The notes: generated from the letters alone by a model not told the origin. 64,000 nucleotides of DNA from Phyllobacterium brassicacearum (GCF_003010955.1 NZ_PGGO01000022.1:19688-83687), one strand, 5' to 3'. Counted from the stretch's first letter, positions 46,273 through 56,053 are shown. Numbers and translations are program-made.

Positions 46273-47418
46273 TCAGAGATATTTCTTTGCGTGATCGATG
46301 AAAACAACGATCAGTCCCGCCACTAGCGCCCAGAACGCAGCGCCGATGCCGGCAATGCTGATGCCCGATGCGGTGACCGCAAAGGTCACGATCGCTGCCA
46401 GCCGCTCGGATTCTACCTTGAGAGCCAGGGACATGGCATTGGTGAATGCACCGATCAACGCGAGGCCCGCAACGAGAGCAATCAACGGGGCAGGCAGGAC
46501 AGCGAAGAGGGCAGCCAGCGACGCTCCGAAAACGGCAAAGATCAGATAGCACAGGGCGTAGAACGGACCGGTCATCCAGCGTTTTCCCGGATCGGGGTGG
46601 GCATCAGGTCCGGTGCAGATCGCAGCGGAAATCGCCGCCATGTTGCTGGTATGGGCGCCGAAGGGCGCTGTAATCAGGGAAACAAGCCCGGTAACTTGGA
46701 GTGCGGCTGCGGCCGGCGGCTCGTAGCCCGCCGCACGCAGCACCGCAAAGCCCGGCAAGTTCTGCGATGCCATGGTGACAAGATAGAGCGGCAGCGCCAG
46801 GCCAATCATCGCGCTCGCGTCGAATACCGGCATGATGAGTGTAAGCGTCGAGAGCTCGATTCCGGGGACGCTCGCCACGCGTCCGCTCAGAAAGGCGTAA
46901 AGGACGCCGCCAAACAGCGCGGCAAGCACGGCCATCGCGGGATTGAACAGGCGGATGACGAAGAACAATGCGATAAGTGGCAGCACGAAGAGCGGATCAA
47001 TCGGTATCGTTCGCGCCGCGCCGGTAAGAAAGGCGAAGAGAACGCCGGCCAGCATGCCCGAGGCAATAGACGCGGGGATTTTCGAAACGAGAACTGAAAT
47101 CAGCTTTACCAGGCCGGTGAGGATGATCGCAATGGCGGTTACGATGAAGGCGCCGACGGCCTGCTGCATCGTAAAGCCCATCGAACCGCCAATAAGGGCG
47201 AGGCCAGGTGTCGACCATGCAGCAATAATCGGCATCTTGTAGCGCCAGCTCAGATAGCCGGTAGCAAGGAACATCGCGAGGCAGCATGCAGTCACCCAGC
47301 TTGCAGTTTCGGCCTGTGTGGCGCCGAGCGCCTGCGCCGCGGCGATGATGAGAGCAAGCGTTCCGCCAAATCCAACCACGGCAGCGACGACGGCAGACGC
47401 GATCACGGAAAAGCGCAT
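46273..47418 (-). CDS. benE: BenE family benzoate/aromatic transporter
   Basis: About eleven to twelve membrane segments span the 381-residue chain. The family blocks are visible: WSTPGLALIGG, SKIPASIASGMLAGVLF, ASQNLPGFAVLRAAGYEPP, TAPFGAHTSNMAAISAAICTG. BenE proteins carry benzoate into the cell in some bacteria, but no benzoate catabolic genes are nearby, so the substrate is unproven. ATG at 47418 (MRFSVIAS) is the most likely start, although it lacks a clear ribosome binding site; it is 13 bases after the hydrolase stop, which suggests co-transcription. Confidence 0.88.
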   Translation of the reverse strand: MRFSVIASAVVAAVVGFGGTLALIIAAAQALGATQAETASWVTACCLAMFLATGYLSWRYKMPIIAAWSTPGLALIGGSMGFTMQQAVGAFIVTAIAIILTGLVKLISVLVSKIPASIASGMLAGVLFAFLTGAARTIPIDPLFVLPLIALFFVIRLFNPAMAVLAALFGGVLYAFLSGRVASVPGIELSTLTLIMPVFDASAMIGLALPLYLVTMASQNLPGFAVLRAAGYEPPAAAALQVTGLVSLITAPFGAHTSNMAAISAAICTGPDAHPDPGKRWMTGPFYALCYLIFAVFGASLAALFAVLPAPLIALVAGLALIGAFTNAMSLALKVESERLAAIVTFAVTASGISIAGIGAAFWALVAGLIVVFIDHAKKYL

Positions 47419-47431
47419 GGAGCGGGGAAGC

Positions 47432-48223
47432 CTATTGGAGGGATTGGCGGGTTTTCGACCGGTCAACCATTGAAGACACCGTTCGGTCAAGAAGTTCAAG
47501 ATCTTGCGGGCGCGACAGGCGATGATCGCCGTCGCGCACAAGCGTAATTGTCACATCGTCGACGGGCAGGTGGTCCACCAGCCGCAACGCGTGCGTGTAG
47601 GGTACATCCTCGTCTTCCATACCTTGCAGGATGTGGACGGGGCAGTCTGTCTGGATCACGCCCTTGAGAACCTGGTTGGTCTTGCCGTCTTCAAGCAGCG
47701 CCTTGGTATAGATGTAGGGCTCGGGCGAATAATCCGATGGTTCTTCCATATAACCGCGATCGGCGATTTGCTGGCGCTGGTCGCGCGTCAGTTGCGGCTC
47801 CACGAGTTCCGACGTGAAATCCGGCGCAGGCGCAATCAGGACGAGACCTGCGACCCTTTCGCGTTCGCCCGACTTTTGCAACTCCTGGATCATGCGCAGG
47901 GCAATCCAGCCGCCCATGGAGGAACCGACGAGGATCTGCGGGCCGGACGAGAATTGCCGGAAGACGGCCAGGCTCTGTTGCAGCCACAGCGAGATCGTGC
48001 CGTCGCGGAATTCTCCACTGGACTCACCATGGCCGGAATAATCGTGCCGCAGAAATGCCAGTCCCTTATCGGAGGCGTGTCGATCCAGCCATTCGGCCTT
48101 GGTGCCAAGCATGTCCGAGCGGTAGCCGCCGAGCCAGACGATGCCGGGTCCACGGCCAGCACGGTGACGTAGCGCGATACTTGTGCCATCGACCTCAATG
48201 AACTGTGCCGGGGATGCAATCAT
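47432..48223 (-). CDS. Alpha/beta hydrolase
   Basis: The nucleophile elbow ILVGSSMGGWIALR gives the catalytic serine, HGMEDEDVPY is replaced here by QGMEDEDVPYTHA with the catalytic Asp, and RDGDHRLSR the histidine. It is close in style to the ABHD10-like thioesterase/esterase group of alphaproteobacteria. Start ATG 48223 (MIASPAQ) has GGGAG nine bases upstream and gives 263 residues; an ATG at 48238 is in frame. It lies upstream of benE on the same strand. The substrate is unknown. Confidence 0.85.
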   Translation of the reverse strand: MIASPAQFIEVDGTSIALRHRAGRGPGIVWLGGYRSDMLGTKAEWLDRHASDKGLAFLRHDYSGHGESSGEFRDGTISLWLQQSLAVFRQFSSGPQILVGSSMGGWIALRMIQELQKSGERERVAGLVLIAPAPDFTSELVEPQLTRDQRQQIADRGYMEEPSDYSPEPYIYTKALLEDGKTNQVLKGVIQTDCPVHILQGMEDEDVPYTHALRLVDHLPVDDVTITLVRDGDHRLSRPQDLELLDRTVSSMVDRSKTRQSLQ

Positions 48224-48450
48224 GTGCGCGACTCCCATCGATGGTTAGGGTCCTGACCCGAGCCTTTTGCCACGCCAGATCAAATCGATAAAGCCTGTAA
48301 CATTGCATAAATCTGAAATAATCCTATGTTTGATCGGAGTGATTTATCCCGAAAAAGATGATATTGGCATGGGTCAGCGCACAGAAGCATTGCGGCTGCG
48401 GTCTGACGGTGCTATTTGCGTGACCGAAATAATTCAAGGAGACTACTGCC

Positions 48451-48987
48451 ATTCGCCGACCCTTTAGAGCACAGGTGGTCCAGAAAGATGGACCGCGTTC
48501 CAACCGTGATATCCGGGTACCCCAGGTACAGCTCATTGATGCCGAAGGTGAAAACCACGGCATCGTTACCATTCAGGCAGCACTGGCCATGGCCGATGAG
48601 GCTGGTCTAGATCTCGTCGAGATCGTGCCCAATGCCGAACCGCCGGTCTGCAAGATCGTTGACCTTGGGAAACTGAAGTACCAGGGACAGAAGAAGGCTG
48701 CCGAAGCGCGCAAGAAGCAGAAAACGGTCGAAATCAAAGAAATCAAGATGCGCCCGAACATCGACACGCATGACTATGACGTGAAGATGAAGGCGATCAA
48801 GCGCTTCTTCGACGAGGGTGACAAGGTCAAGGTTACATTGCGGTTCCGCGGTCGTGAAATGGCACACCAGGAACTCGGCATGCGTCTTCTGGACCGGGTC
48901 AAGGAAGATACGGTCGATATCTCCAAGGTCGAGGCCGAGCCAAAGCTCGAAGGCCGCCAGATGATGATGGTACTGGCGCCGCGCTAA
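48451..48987 (+). CDS. infC: Translation initiation factor IF-3, with ATT start
   Basis: IF-3 binds the 30S subunit and rejects non-standard start codons. The frame MRRPFRAQ... begins at ATT 48451, eight bases after AAGGAG, and gives the usual N-terminus ([20 protein letters not shown]) and 178 residues. Starting at the first ATG- or GTG-type codon (GTG 48475) would lose eight conserved residues. The ATT start is the known autoregulatory device of infC. The C-terminal domain ([17 protein letters not shown]...) is complete. A strong terminator follows. Confidence 0.95.
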   Translation: MRRPFRAQVVQKDGPRSNRDIRVPQVQLIDAEGENHGIVTIQAALAMADEAGLDLVEIVPNAEPPVCKIVDLGKLKYQGQKKAAEARKKQKTVEIKEIKMRPNIDTHDYDVKMKAIKRFFDEGDKVKVTLRFRGREMAHQELGMRLLDRVKEDTVDISKVEAEPKLEGRQMMMVLAPR

Positions 48988-49007
48988 CAGCGCCGACATC
49001 GCTGAAC

Positions 49008-49029
49008 AAAGCCGCCTTCGGGCGGCTTT
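49008..49029 (+). terminator. Terminator of infC
   Basis: AAAGCCGCC (49008-49016) pairs perfectly with GGCGGCTTT (49021-49029) around a TTCG tetraloop, followed by T. It is 20 bases after the infC stop. Confidence 0.85.
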
Positions 49030-49058
49030 TCTGTTGAAGGATCAAATTCGAGGCCGCA

Positions 49059-49682
49059 ATGGCACTGACCTCTCCCGAAGACATGTCGCGGTTCCAACGC
49101 CGCAGGCGCATTGTGATTGCGATCATTATCGCGCTGATTCTATTCGCGCTGCTCACCATCCGCTCGGCCTGGAGCAATGACTGGATCCACGAATATATCG
49201 AGGACTTCGGCATCGGAGCGATCGTCCTCGCAATTCTCGGCCGGATGTGGTGCACGCTTTATATCGGTGGCCGCAAAAGTGCGGAGATCGTCCGCCTCGG
49301 GCCCTATTCGATGAGTCGCAATCCGCTTTACGTGTTCAGCACTTTGGGAGCGGCCGGCATAGGCATGCTGACCGGCAGCTTGACCGTAGCATTCGCCCTT
49401 GCGGTCCTCTGCTATGTGGCCTTCCATTTGGTGATACTGGCCGAAGAAGGTTATCTGGAGAATACGTTCGGGGAGACGTACAAGGCCTACAAGCGCGAGG
49501 TACCACGCTTCTTCCCGAAGCTTTCCCTTTATAAGGAAGCGGACGTCCTGAGCGTCAGGGCGTCGATGCTCTACAAGACATTCTTCGATGGGTTGGTGTT
49601 CTTCATCGCCTATCCGTTGCTGGAGTTCGTTGAATATCTACAGGTAACCCACGTGCTGCCGGTGCTGCTGCGGCTTTACTGA
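49059..49682 (+). CDS. Isoprenylcysteine carboxyl methyltransferase-like membrane protein
   Basis: Four or five hydrophobic segments (about 19-36, 50-70, 95-125 and 178-200) surround the family core GPYSMSRNPLYVFSTLGAAG and EEGYLENTFGETYKAYKREVPRFFP, which binds SAM in ICMT/PEMT-type enzymes. The bacterial substrate is unknown. The N-terminus is very basic (FQRRRRIV). Length is 207 residues. It lies between infC and rpmI, each side with its own hairpin, so it is probably a separate unit. Confidence 0.85.
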   Translation: MALTSPEDMSRFQRRRRIVIAIIIALILFALLTIRSAWSNDWIHEYIEDFGIGAIVLAILGRMWCTLYIGGRKSAEIVRLGPYSMSRNPLYVFSTLGAAGIGMLTGSLTVAFALAVLCYVAFHLVILAEEGYLENTFGETYKAYKREVPRFFPKLSLYKEADVLSVRASMLYKTFFDGLVFFIAYPLLEFVEYLQVTHVLPVLLRLY

Positions 49683-49749
49683 GCTTTTCGCCGGCTCAGA
49701 CGATTCAACAGTTGCGCTTTTCGTGACTTCTGGTAATAAGCACCCGTTC

Positions 49750-49782
49750 AAACCGCCCGGCAGGGCATGCCGTGGCGGTTTT
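49750..49782 (+). terminator. Hairpin with T-run in the rpmI leader
   Basis: AAACCGCC (49750-49757) pairs with GGCGGTTT (49774-49781), and CGGCA with TGCCG inside, then TTTT. It may end the upstream gene or act as an attenuator before rpmI. Confidence 0.65.
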
Positions 49783-49789
49783 GTATGCT

Positions 49790-49811
49790 TTCAGGCTTTG
49801 GTCGGCCTGAA
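49790..49811 (+). promoter_or_regulatory. Second leader hairpin before rpmI
   Basis: TTCAGGC (49790-49796) pairs with GCCTGAA (49805-49811). It begins eight bases after the T-run hairpin and lies about 65 bases before rpmI, so the two could form an L20-type regulatory leader. That role is inference. Confidence 0.4.
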
Positions 49812-49876
49812 GTCAAAAACAAGAGGCGGTCGTTTCGCAGAAGCGGCATGGGCCTCAAGAAATCAGGAGTAGCAAA

Positions 49877-50077
49877 ATGCCCAAGATGAAGACCAAATCT
49901 GCTGCCAAGAAACGGTTCAAGATCACCGGAACTGGCAAAATCAAAGCCGCCGCCGCTGGCAAACGCCATGGCATGATCAAACGTTCGAACAAATTCATTC
50001 GTGACGCACGCGGCACGATGGTTCTTTCCGAGCCAGATGCGAAAATCGTGAAAAAGTTCCTGCCTAACGGTCTCTGA
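49877..50077 (+). CDS. rpmI: 50S ribosomal protein L35
   Basis: L35 is a small basic protein of the large ribosomal subunit. The 66-residue sequence [21 protein letters not shown] is the classic start, followed by [20 protein letters not shown] precedes the ATG. It is followed after 39 bases by rplT, as in nearly all bacteria. Confidence 0.98.
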   Translation: MPKMKTKSAAKKRFKITGTGKIKAAAAGKRHGMIKRSNKFIRDARGTMVLSEPDAKIVKKFLPNGL

Positions 50078-50116
50078 TCGGGCAAACGTTATCCATCTCA
50101 ATAAGGAGATCATATC

Positions 50117-50518
50117 ATGGCACGTGTAAAACGGGGCGTTACGTCCCACGCCAAGCATAAAAAAGTTCTGAAGCAGGCCGAGGGTTTCCGCGGCCGCCGC
50201 AAGAATACCATCAAGACCGCCAAGGCCGCTGTCGATCGTTCGAAGCAGTACGCTTATCGCGACCGCAAGAACAAGAAGCGCACGTTCCGCGCGCTTTGGA
50301 CCCAGCGTATCAACGCCGCTGTGCGTGAACATGGCCTGACCTACAGCCGTTTCATCGACGGTCTGACGAAGTCGGGAATCGAGGTTGACCGCAAGGTTCT
50401 GTCGGATCTCGCGATCCACGAACCGGCAGCATTCGGTGCGCTCGTGGCTTCTGCCAAGAAGGCGCTCGAGTACCTGAAGAACACCACTCCGAACGCTTTT
50501 GAAGGCGCTGTTCACTAA
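50117..50518 (+). CDS. rplT: 50S ribosomal protein L20
   Basis: L20 binds 23S rRNA early in assembly and represses its own operon in several bacteria. The 133-residue chain has the family block [33 protein letters not shown] and RAVLSDLA-like C-terminus. AAGGAG precedes the ATG. The C-terminal tail ([20 protein letters not shown]) is a little longer than in E. coli. A strong hairpin separates it from pheS. Confidence 0.98.
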   Translation: MARVKRGVTSHAKHKKVLKQAEGFRGRRKNTIKTAKAAVDRSKQYAYRDRKNKKRTFRALWTQRINAAVREHGLTYSRFIDGLTKSGIEVDRKVLSDLAIHEPAAFGALVASAKKALEYLKNTTPNAFEGAVH

Positions 50519-50557
50519 ACCAGCGCTCCCAAAGCATTTCGGAAATCTAGACTTGGG

Positions 50558-50590
50558 AAACCCGCGCTGGCTCGGCTGGCGCGGGTTTTT
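50558..50590 (+). terminator. Terminator or attenuator between rplT and pheS
   Basis: AAACCCGCGC (50558-50567) pairs perfectly with GCGCGGGTTT (50579-50588), followed by TTTTTCAATTTT in all. It lies 40 bases after rplT and 55 before pheS. Confidence 0.8.
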
Positions 50591-50645
50591 CAATTTTCTG
50601 CATGACAACGATCTTAAAATCGCACTCGCGAAACGGATGAGAACC

Positions 50646-51728
50646 ATGGACGATCTGGTACAACTGGAAAGCGTGCTTGCCGCGCAGATTGAGGCAGCGA
50701 ATGATGAAGCGGCCATCGAAGCCGTCCGCGTCGCCGCCCTTGGCAAGAAGGGGTCGATCTCCGAGAAGCTGAAATCGCTGGGTGCGATGTCGCCGGAGGA
50801 GCGCCAGTCCCAGGGACCGGCCATCAATGGCCTCAAGAACCGCATCACCGAAGCGCTTACGGCGCGAAAGACGGCACTTAAGGATGCCGCGATCGCTGTG
50901 CGCCTTGAAAAGGAAAAGGTGGATGTGACCCTTCCCGTGCGTGCTGCTCCGGCGGAGCGCGGCCGCATCCATCCGATCAGCCAGGTCGTCGACGAGATCA
51001 CGGCCATCTTCGCCGATATGGGCTTCTCCATCGCGGAAGGCCCCGATATCGAGACCGACTACTACAACTTCACTGCGCTCAATTTCCCGGAAGGCCACCC
51101 GGCACGCGAGATGCACGACACGTTCTTCTTCAATCCGGACGAGAACGGCGAGCGCCGCGTGCTGCGCACCCACACGAGCCCGGTGCAGATACGCACCATG
51201 GAAGCGCAACGCCCGCCGATCCGCATTGTCATCCCCGGCAAGACCTACCGCATGGATTCGGACGCCACTCATTCGCCGATGTTCCATCAGGTCGAAGGGC
51301 TGGTCATCGACAAGACGGCCAATGTTGCCAACATGAAGTGGGTGCTTGAAGAATTCTGCAAGGCGTTCTTCGAAGTCCCATCGCTGAAGATGCGGTTTCG
51401 CCCGTCCTATTTCCCCTTCACCGAGCCATCACTGGAGGTTGATATCCAGTGCGACCGCTCCGGCAAGGAAGTGAAATTCGGTGAAGGCACCGACTGGATG
51501 GAAATTCTCGGCTGCGGCATGGTGCATCCCAATGTCCTGCGTGCTGGTGGTCTCGATCCGGATGAGTATCAGGGCTTTGCCTGGGGCTTGGGCATCGACC
51601 GCATCGCCATGTTGAAATACGGCATGCCGGATTTGCGCGCATTCTTTGACGCCGACGTTCGCTGGCTGCAGCATTACGGTTTCCGCCCGCTCGACATGCC
51701 GACATTGTTTGGGGGCCTGAGCGCGTGA
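50646..51728 (+). CDS. pheS: Phenylalanyl-tRNA synthetase alpha subunit
   Basis: PheS carries the catalytic class II core of the (alpha-beta)2 enzyme. Class II motif 2 is around [12 protein letters not shown]...[14 protein letters not shown], and motif 3 around [17 protein letters not shown] at 50646 ([10 protein letters not shown]) gives 360 residues, standard; ATG at 50637 is in frame. The first 85 residues are the coiled-coil tRNA-binding arm. The stop overlaps the next gene as GTGA. Confidence 0.97.
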   Translation: MDDLVQLESVLAAQIEAANDEAAIEAVRVAALGKKGSISEKLKSLGAMSPEERQSQGPAINGLKNRITEALTARKTALKDAAIAVRLEKEKVDVTLPVRAAPAERGRIHPISQVVDEITAIFADMGFSIAEGPDIETDYYNFTALNFPEGHPAREMHDTFFFNPDENGERRVLRTHTSPVQIRTMEAQRPPIRIVIPGKTYRMDSDATHSPMFHQVEGLVIDKTANVANMKWVLEEFCKAFFEVPSLKMRFRPSYFPFTEPSLEVDIQCDRSGKEVKFGEGTDWMEILGCGMVHPNVLRAGGLDPDEYQGFAWGLGIDRIAMLKYGMPDLRAFFDADVRWLQHYGFRPLDMPTLFGGLSA

Positions 51729-52135
51729 GCGAACTGCCCGACCAGTACTGGGACGCGGTGACCTTCGCCTTTGGCGACTCGCCGGCGCTTGCCGACGAAT
51801 TGCTGGCTCTCGTGCTTGCCGGCAAGAAAACGGCGACCTGTGCGGCGCTTCGCGATTACGCCGAGGACAACCCAGACAAGCCGGTGGTCGGCAGGCGTGA
51901 TGTGGTGCTCGATGGGGCAGGTCGGCCGGCGGCCGTCATCGAGACGGTCGAGATCACATATCGCCGGTTCAATGAAGTCGATGCTGCTTTCTCCCGCGAC
52001 GAGGGCGAGGGTGAGGCCACGCTCGAACAGTGGCGGCGCGACCACGAGACCTATTTTCGTCGCAACGGCGGCTTTACGCCGGACATGGACCTTTTATGCG
52101 AGCGATTTCGCCTGGTCGAAATCCTCAAACGCTAA
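51725..52135 (+). CDS. ASCH domain protein
   Basis: The 136-residue protein has the ASCH core: [18 protein letters not shown] near residue 30 (the GxKxxT motif) and a strand at [36 protein letters not shown] proteins are RNA-binding or act on modified nucleosides; the nearest bacterial example with a known reaction is YqfB, an amidohydrolase for N4-acetylcytidine. The start GTG at 51725 overlaps the pheS stop. Its place between pheS and pheT suggests co-expression, not necessarily a shared role. Confidence 0.86.
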   Translation: MSELPDQYWDAVTFAFGDSPALADELLALVLAGKKTATCAALRDYAEDNPDKPVVGRRDVVLDGAGRPAAVIETVEITYRRFNEVDAAFSRDEGEGEATLEQWRRDHETYFRRNGGFTPDMDLLCERFRLVEILKR

Positions 52136-52156
52136 ATTCGAGAAACGAGTGAAATC

Positions 52157-54571
52157 ATGAAATTCACACTCTCCTGGCTTAAAGATCATCTCGAGACCGA
52201 GGCTTCGCTCGATGAGATCGTCGAGACCTTGACCATGATCGGTCTGGAGGTCGAGCAGCTTGACGACAAGTCGGCGCTGAAGCCGTTTGTCATCGCCAAG
52301 GTGCTGACGGCTTCCCGCCACCCCGATGCCGACAAGCTGCAGGTTCTGACTGTCGATACGGGCGACGGCAAGCCTTTGCAGGTGGTTTGCGGTGCACCCA
52401 ACGCACGTGCTGGCCTGATCGGCGCTTTCGCCGCTCCCGGCACCTATGTTCCAGGCATCGACCTTACGTTGTCGGTCGGCAAGATCCGCGGTGTCGAGAG
52501 CCATGGCATGATGTGCTCCGAGCGCGAATTGCAGATGTCGGATGAACATAATGGCATCATCGACCTGCCCGAAGATGCGCCGGTTGGCACCAGCTTCGCC
52601 GCCTATGCCGGTCTGGATGACCCTGTCATCGAGATCAACCTGACGCCGAACCGCCCTGACTGCACCAGCGTCTACGGCATTGCCCGCGACCTTGCGGCAG
52701 CCGGTCTCGGTAAACTCAAGCAGCGGCCGATCGAACCTGTCAAAGGTGCAGGACCCGCGCAGGTTGATGTTCATCTTGAACTTGGCGACGATACCCATCT
52801 TTGCCCCGGCTTCGCCTGGCGTACCGTCAAGGGCGTCAAGAACGCTCATAGCCCGCAATGGCTGCAGCAACGGTTGATCGCCATCGGCTTGCGTCCGATC
52901 AATGCGCTGGTCGATATCACCAACTATCTGACCTTCGACCGCGGCCGGCCGTTGCACGTCTTCGACGCCGACAAGGTCAACGGCAACCTTACCGTGCGCC
53001 GCGGCTGGGAAGGCGAGCAAATTCTCGGTCTCAATGGCAAGGAATACACGTTCGGTCCGGATAATGTCGTCATCGCCGATGCTGATGGCGTCGAATCGAT
53101 TGGCGGCATTATGGGCGGCGAACATTCCGGCTGTGATGAGAACACCACCAATGTCGTGATTGAGTCGGCGCTTTGGGATGCGATGAACATTGCCCGCACG
53201 GGCCGCACGCTCGGTATCATCACCGATGCGCGCTACCGTTTCGAGCGCGGCGTCGATCCTGAGTTCATGGTCCCCGGACTCGAGCTTGCCACACAGTTGG
53301 TTCTCGATTTCTGCGGAGGCACGCCATCCGAGGCGAAAGTCATTGGCTACAAGGGCCACACGCCCAAGACGGTCCAGTTCCCCGCATCGGAGGTCAAGCG
53401 TCTTACCGGCATCGATGTTCCGGCTGAAACGAGCCTCGATATCCTGTCTCGCCTTGGCTTCAAGCCGCAGGGGAGCGGCGAAGTGGTGGATGTCGTGGTC
53501 CCGTCCTGGCGGCCTGATGTCGATGGCAAGGCGGACCTCGTCGAAGAGGTCATGCGCATCCATGGCGTCGACCGCATCGAGCCGCAACCGCTGATCAGCC
53601 ATGCGGCTGTCAATGGCAAGATATTGACCACGTTGCAAATCCGCACACGCAACGCGCGACGCACGCTTGCTTCGCGCGGCATGATGGAGGCAGTCACCTG
53701 GTCGTTCATCTCCGAAACGGCGGCCAAGGCATTTGGCGGCGGCCAGCCGGAACTCAAACTTGCCAATCCCATCGCCGCCGACATGTCGGACATGCGTCCT
53801 TCGCTGCTGCCAGGCCTGCTTGCCGCAGCCCAACGCAATGCCGATCGCGGCTTCAATGATCTGGCGTTGTTTGAAGTCTCCGGCACCTATGAAGGGAATA
53901 CGCCGGAAGCGCAGCGACGCGTTGCTGCCGGTGTTCGCCGTGGCACGAGCAAGCTGGAAGGCTTGGGCCGTCATTGGTCGGGTAACATCGGACCGGTTGG
54001 CGTGTTCGATGCCAAGGCCGACGCACTTGCAGTGCTCGAAGCGTGCGGCGCTCCGATTGATAAGTTGCAGATCGAAAGCGGCGGTCCCGCCTGGTATCAT
54101 CCCGGGCGTTCCGGCACGATCAAACTTGGACCCAAGGTTATTCTCGGCTCGTTCGGCGAGTTTCATCCGAAAACGCTGGAAACGCTTGATGTTTCTGGAA
54201 GCCTTTGCGGCTTTGAAGTTTTCATCGACGCCATTCCAGAACCGAAGCAGAAGGCGACGCGCACCAAGCCGGCGCTCAATCTTTCGGATTTCCAGACTGT
54301 GCGCCGTGACTTTGCGTTTGTGGTCGACAAGTCGGTGGAAGCGGGCGCGATTGTCCGGGCAGCGCTTGCCGGCGACAAGAAGCTGATCACCGGCGTTCAG
54401 GTCTTCGACCTGTTCGAAGGCGCATCGCTTGGGGAAGGCAAGAAGTCTGTTGCGATCGAGGTGGCGATCCAGCCCGTGGAGCGCACCTTGACCGATGAGG
54501 ACCTGGAAGCGCTGACGAGGCGCGTTGTCGAGAGCGTTGGCAAACAGACCGGTGGTGTGTTGCGGGGATAG
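52157..54571 (+). CDS. pheT: Phenylalanyl-tRNA synthetase beta subunit
   Basis: PheT is the large non-catalytic subunit with the editing site. Domains in order: an EMAP-type tRNA-binding domain (about 40-150), the B3/B4 editing domain (about 210-390), B5 (about 400-480), a class II-like pseudo-catalytic core, and the C-terminal FDX-ACB anticodon-binding domain (about 710-803, [16 protein letters not shown]). Length is 804 residues. It starts 21 bases after the ASCH stop. Confidence 0.97.
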   Translation: MKFTLSWLKDHLETEASLDEIVETLTMIGLEVEQLDDKSALKPFVIAKVLTASRHPDADKLQVLTVDTGDGKPLQVVCGAPNARAGLIGAFAAPGTYVPGIDLTLSVGKIRGVESHGMMCSERELQMSDEHNGIIDLPEDAPVGTSFAAYAGLDDPVIEINLTPNRPDCTSVYGIARDLAAAGLGKLKQRPIEPVKGAGPAQVDVHLELGDDTHLCPGFAWRTVKGVKNAHSPQWLQQRLIAIGLRPINALVDITNYLTFDRGRPLHVFDADKVNGNLTVRRGWEGEQILGLNGKEYTFGPDNVVIADADGVESIGGIMGGEHSGCDENTTNVVIESALWDAMNIARTGRTLGIITDARYRFERGVDPEFMVPGLELATQLVLDFCGGTPSEAKVIGYKGHTPKTVQFPASEVKRLTGIDVPAETSLDILSRLGFKPQGSGEVVDVVVPSWRPDVDGKADLVEEVMRIHGVDRIEPQPLISHAAVNGKILTTLQIRTRNARRTLASRGMMEAVTWSFISETAAKAFGGGQPELKLANPIAADMSDMRPSLLPGLLAAAQRNADRGFNDLALFEVSGTYEGNTPEAQRRVAAGVRRGTSKLEGLGRHWSGNIGPVGVFDAKADALAVLEACGAPIDKLQIESGGPAWYHPGRSGTIKLGPKVILGSFGEFHPKTLETLDVSGSLCGFEVFIDAIPEPKQKATRTKPALNLSDFQTVRRDFAFVVDKSVEAGAIVRAALAGDKKLITGVQVFDLFEGASLGEGKKSVAIEVAIQPVERTLTDEDLEALTRRVVESVGKQTGGVLRG

Positions 54572-54600
54572 CGGCTCTGCCAGTGTGACCTGCCACTAAA

Positions 54601-54623
54601 AAAGGGGCGCATCGCGCCCCTTT
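54601..54623. terminator. Terminator between pheT and the hydroxylase gene
   Basis: AAAGGGGCGC (54601-54610) pairs perfectly with GCGCCCCTTT (54614-54623) around an ATC loop. A-runs before and T-rich sequence after make it usable in both directions. Confidence 0.85.
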
Positions 54624-54645
54624 CCTTTTGTCTGATCCGTAACCG

Positions 54646-55458
54646 CTATTTCTGGATAACCTTCCAGTTCTTGTAGAAGATCGAGTTACTTCCCTTAAGA
54701 ACGACGCCCATGAACGAAACGATGGCGGCAAACAGACCCGGCAGATAGGACGGCCGCAGGATATCGACGAATAGGCAATAGCGTGTCTGGTCGGTCTGGT
54801 TGACCGACTGGTGCATCAGCGTGTCATCGAAGATGAATAGCTTGTCGTCTTTCCAATAGCTCGTCGTGTCACCGCACCAGATATAGGCCGTGCGGTCGTT
54901 CATGTCGTTGATGTTGTAAAGGACGCGGATCGTTGCGCGCATCGGGCCGAAATGCTTCGACGTCGAGTTCTTCTTGTTGAAGACCGACACGCCGATCGTC
55001 TTCACGAAATTGTATTTTTCGTGGAAGGACGGAACGTTGGCGAAGCTCGGCTGGTCTTTTCCGTACCATTTGAAGAAGAACATGCTGCGTGCCTGCTGTT
55101 CGGCGCGTGCCTGCAACTGGCCGACGATGTTCTCCTTCTGCGTCGCCGTGATCAGCCGCTTAACCTCGGCCTGATAATTGGCCGGCAGGTCCTGCAGCTT
55201 GTAGACGCCCTTGTTGACGTAGGGCAGCGACAGGATGTCGAGAACGATATTCAGCGGCGACAGCAGCCAGGTGAACATGCCGTTGCCGAAGAAATATTGT
55301 TCGACGACCTGCAGGTTCAGATTCTTGTTGCGCGACAAATCATAGAGGCCGCAGATCAGGTAGAAGAACACCAGATAGGGGACAAAGTAGGCGATGACGC
55401 CCAAGAGTACCAATCCGATAGCCCAACGGCGTAGGGACTTTTTCGTTGCTTTTTCCAT
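54646..55458 (-). CDS. Aspartyl/asparaginyl beta-hydroxylase family protein (LpxO/OlsC-like)
   Basis: The 270-residue protein has N-terminal hydrophobic segments (about 13-38 and 60-80) and a C-terminal Fe(II)/2-oxoglutarate oxygenase domain. Fe-binding His residues are in STSKHFGPMRATIRV and DDTLMHQSVNQTDQTRY, followed by FVDILRP. Membrane-tethered members hydroxylate lipid A acyl chains (LpxO) or ornithine lipids (OlsC) in the 2-position; which substrate applies cannot be told. ATG at 55458 (MEKATKKSLRR) is the start; the frame is open to 55605. It is convergent with pheT. Confidence 0.85.
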   Translation of the reverse strand: MEKATKKSLRRWAIGLVLLGVIAYFVPYLVFFYLICGLYDLSRNKNLNLQVVEQYFFGNGMFTWLLSPLNIVLDILSLPYVNKGVYKLQDLPANYQAEVKRLITATQKENIVGQLQARAEQQARSMFFFKWYGKDQPSFANVPSFHEKYNFVKTIGVSVFNKKNSTSKHFGPMRATIRVLYNINDMNDRTAYIWCGDTTSYWKDDKLFIFDDTLMHQSVNQTDQTRYCLFVDILRPSYLPGLFAAIVSFMGVVLKGSNSIFYKNWKVIQK

Positions 55459-55660
55459 GGTATTCCAGGTTCGGCGCCAGCGATGAGATACAGGGTGGCG
55501 CGGCTTGTTGAGACAAATCGATCTGCGCGATATAGCGCCGCCGGTGAGTTTTTTAAAGTCGCCATTGGCGGTCAGGAATAGGCCCCACAGCAAAACGTCT
55601 GTCAAGTGTGCGAGAAGGGACGGTTTGGTCCGCCCTCCTGCATATCCATGTCAACTCACC

Positions 55661-56053
55661 CTAGCTGGCGGAACCGATCGCTTTCAAACCCTGCCATTCG
55701 ACCAGGGCGAAGCAGGCGACGACAACTGTCACGGCGAGGCTTGCCGTAATTCCAAGTGCGGTGAATGCCGACGGCATCAGCACCAGAATTGCCGGAACAC
55801 CAATCACCCAAAGCAGATCCGCTGCGAAGACAAACCCGACAAGCGGAGCCGATGCGGATTTCCATCGGGCAATCAGGCCAACATCTATGGCAAACACCAC
55901 CAGGGCGATACCAAGCGCTACGATCAACCAGACCGGGGCGCCGGGGATCAGGTAGATTGCGGAAAGTTCCGCGAAGAGTGCGAGGCCGAGGCCTGTGATA
56001 CCCGTCAGGATCGCATTGATCATCAGGCCGTCTTTCAAAGTTAGATTCAGCAT
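55661..56053 (-). CDS. Small membrane protein of unknown function, divergent to an XRE regulator
   Basis: A 130-residue protein with four hydrophobic segments (about 10-30, 37-58, 67-87 and 92-120) and almost no polar loops. I do not recognise the family with certainty. ATG at 56053 (MLNLTLKDGLMINAIL) is the start; the frame is open much further, across the neighbour. It diverges from an XRE regulator with a palindrome between them, so it is a likely target of that regulator. Confidence 0.75.
   Translation of the reverse strand: MLNLTLKDGLMINAILTGITGLGLALFAELSAIYLIPGAPVWLIVALGIALVVFAIDVGLIARWKSASAPLVGFVFAADLLWVIGVPAILVLMPSAFTALGITASLAVTVVVACFALVEWQGLKAIGSAS

Noticed and set aside
50499..50645. 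Possible phenylalanine leader peptide upstream of pheS, because the reading frame contains GFFNF
   Set aside because: The Phe codons are only the T-run of the terminator at 50558-50590, and the frame begins at a TTG inside rplT without a ribosome binding site.
49748..51031. A 427-codon minus-strand open frame opposite rpmI, rplT and pheS
   Set aside because: It covers three firmly identified genes and has no family features.
52094..54166. A 690-codon minus-strand open frame opposite pheT
   Set aside because: Antisense shadow of pheT caused by codon bias; no start signal and no domain.
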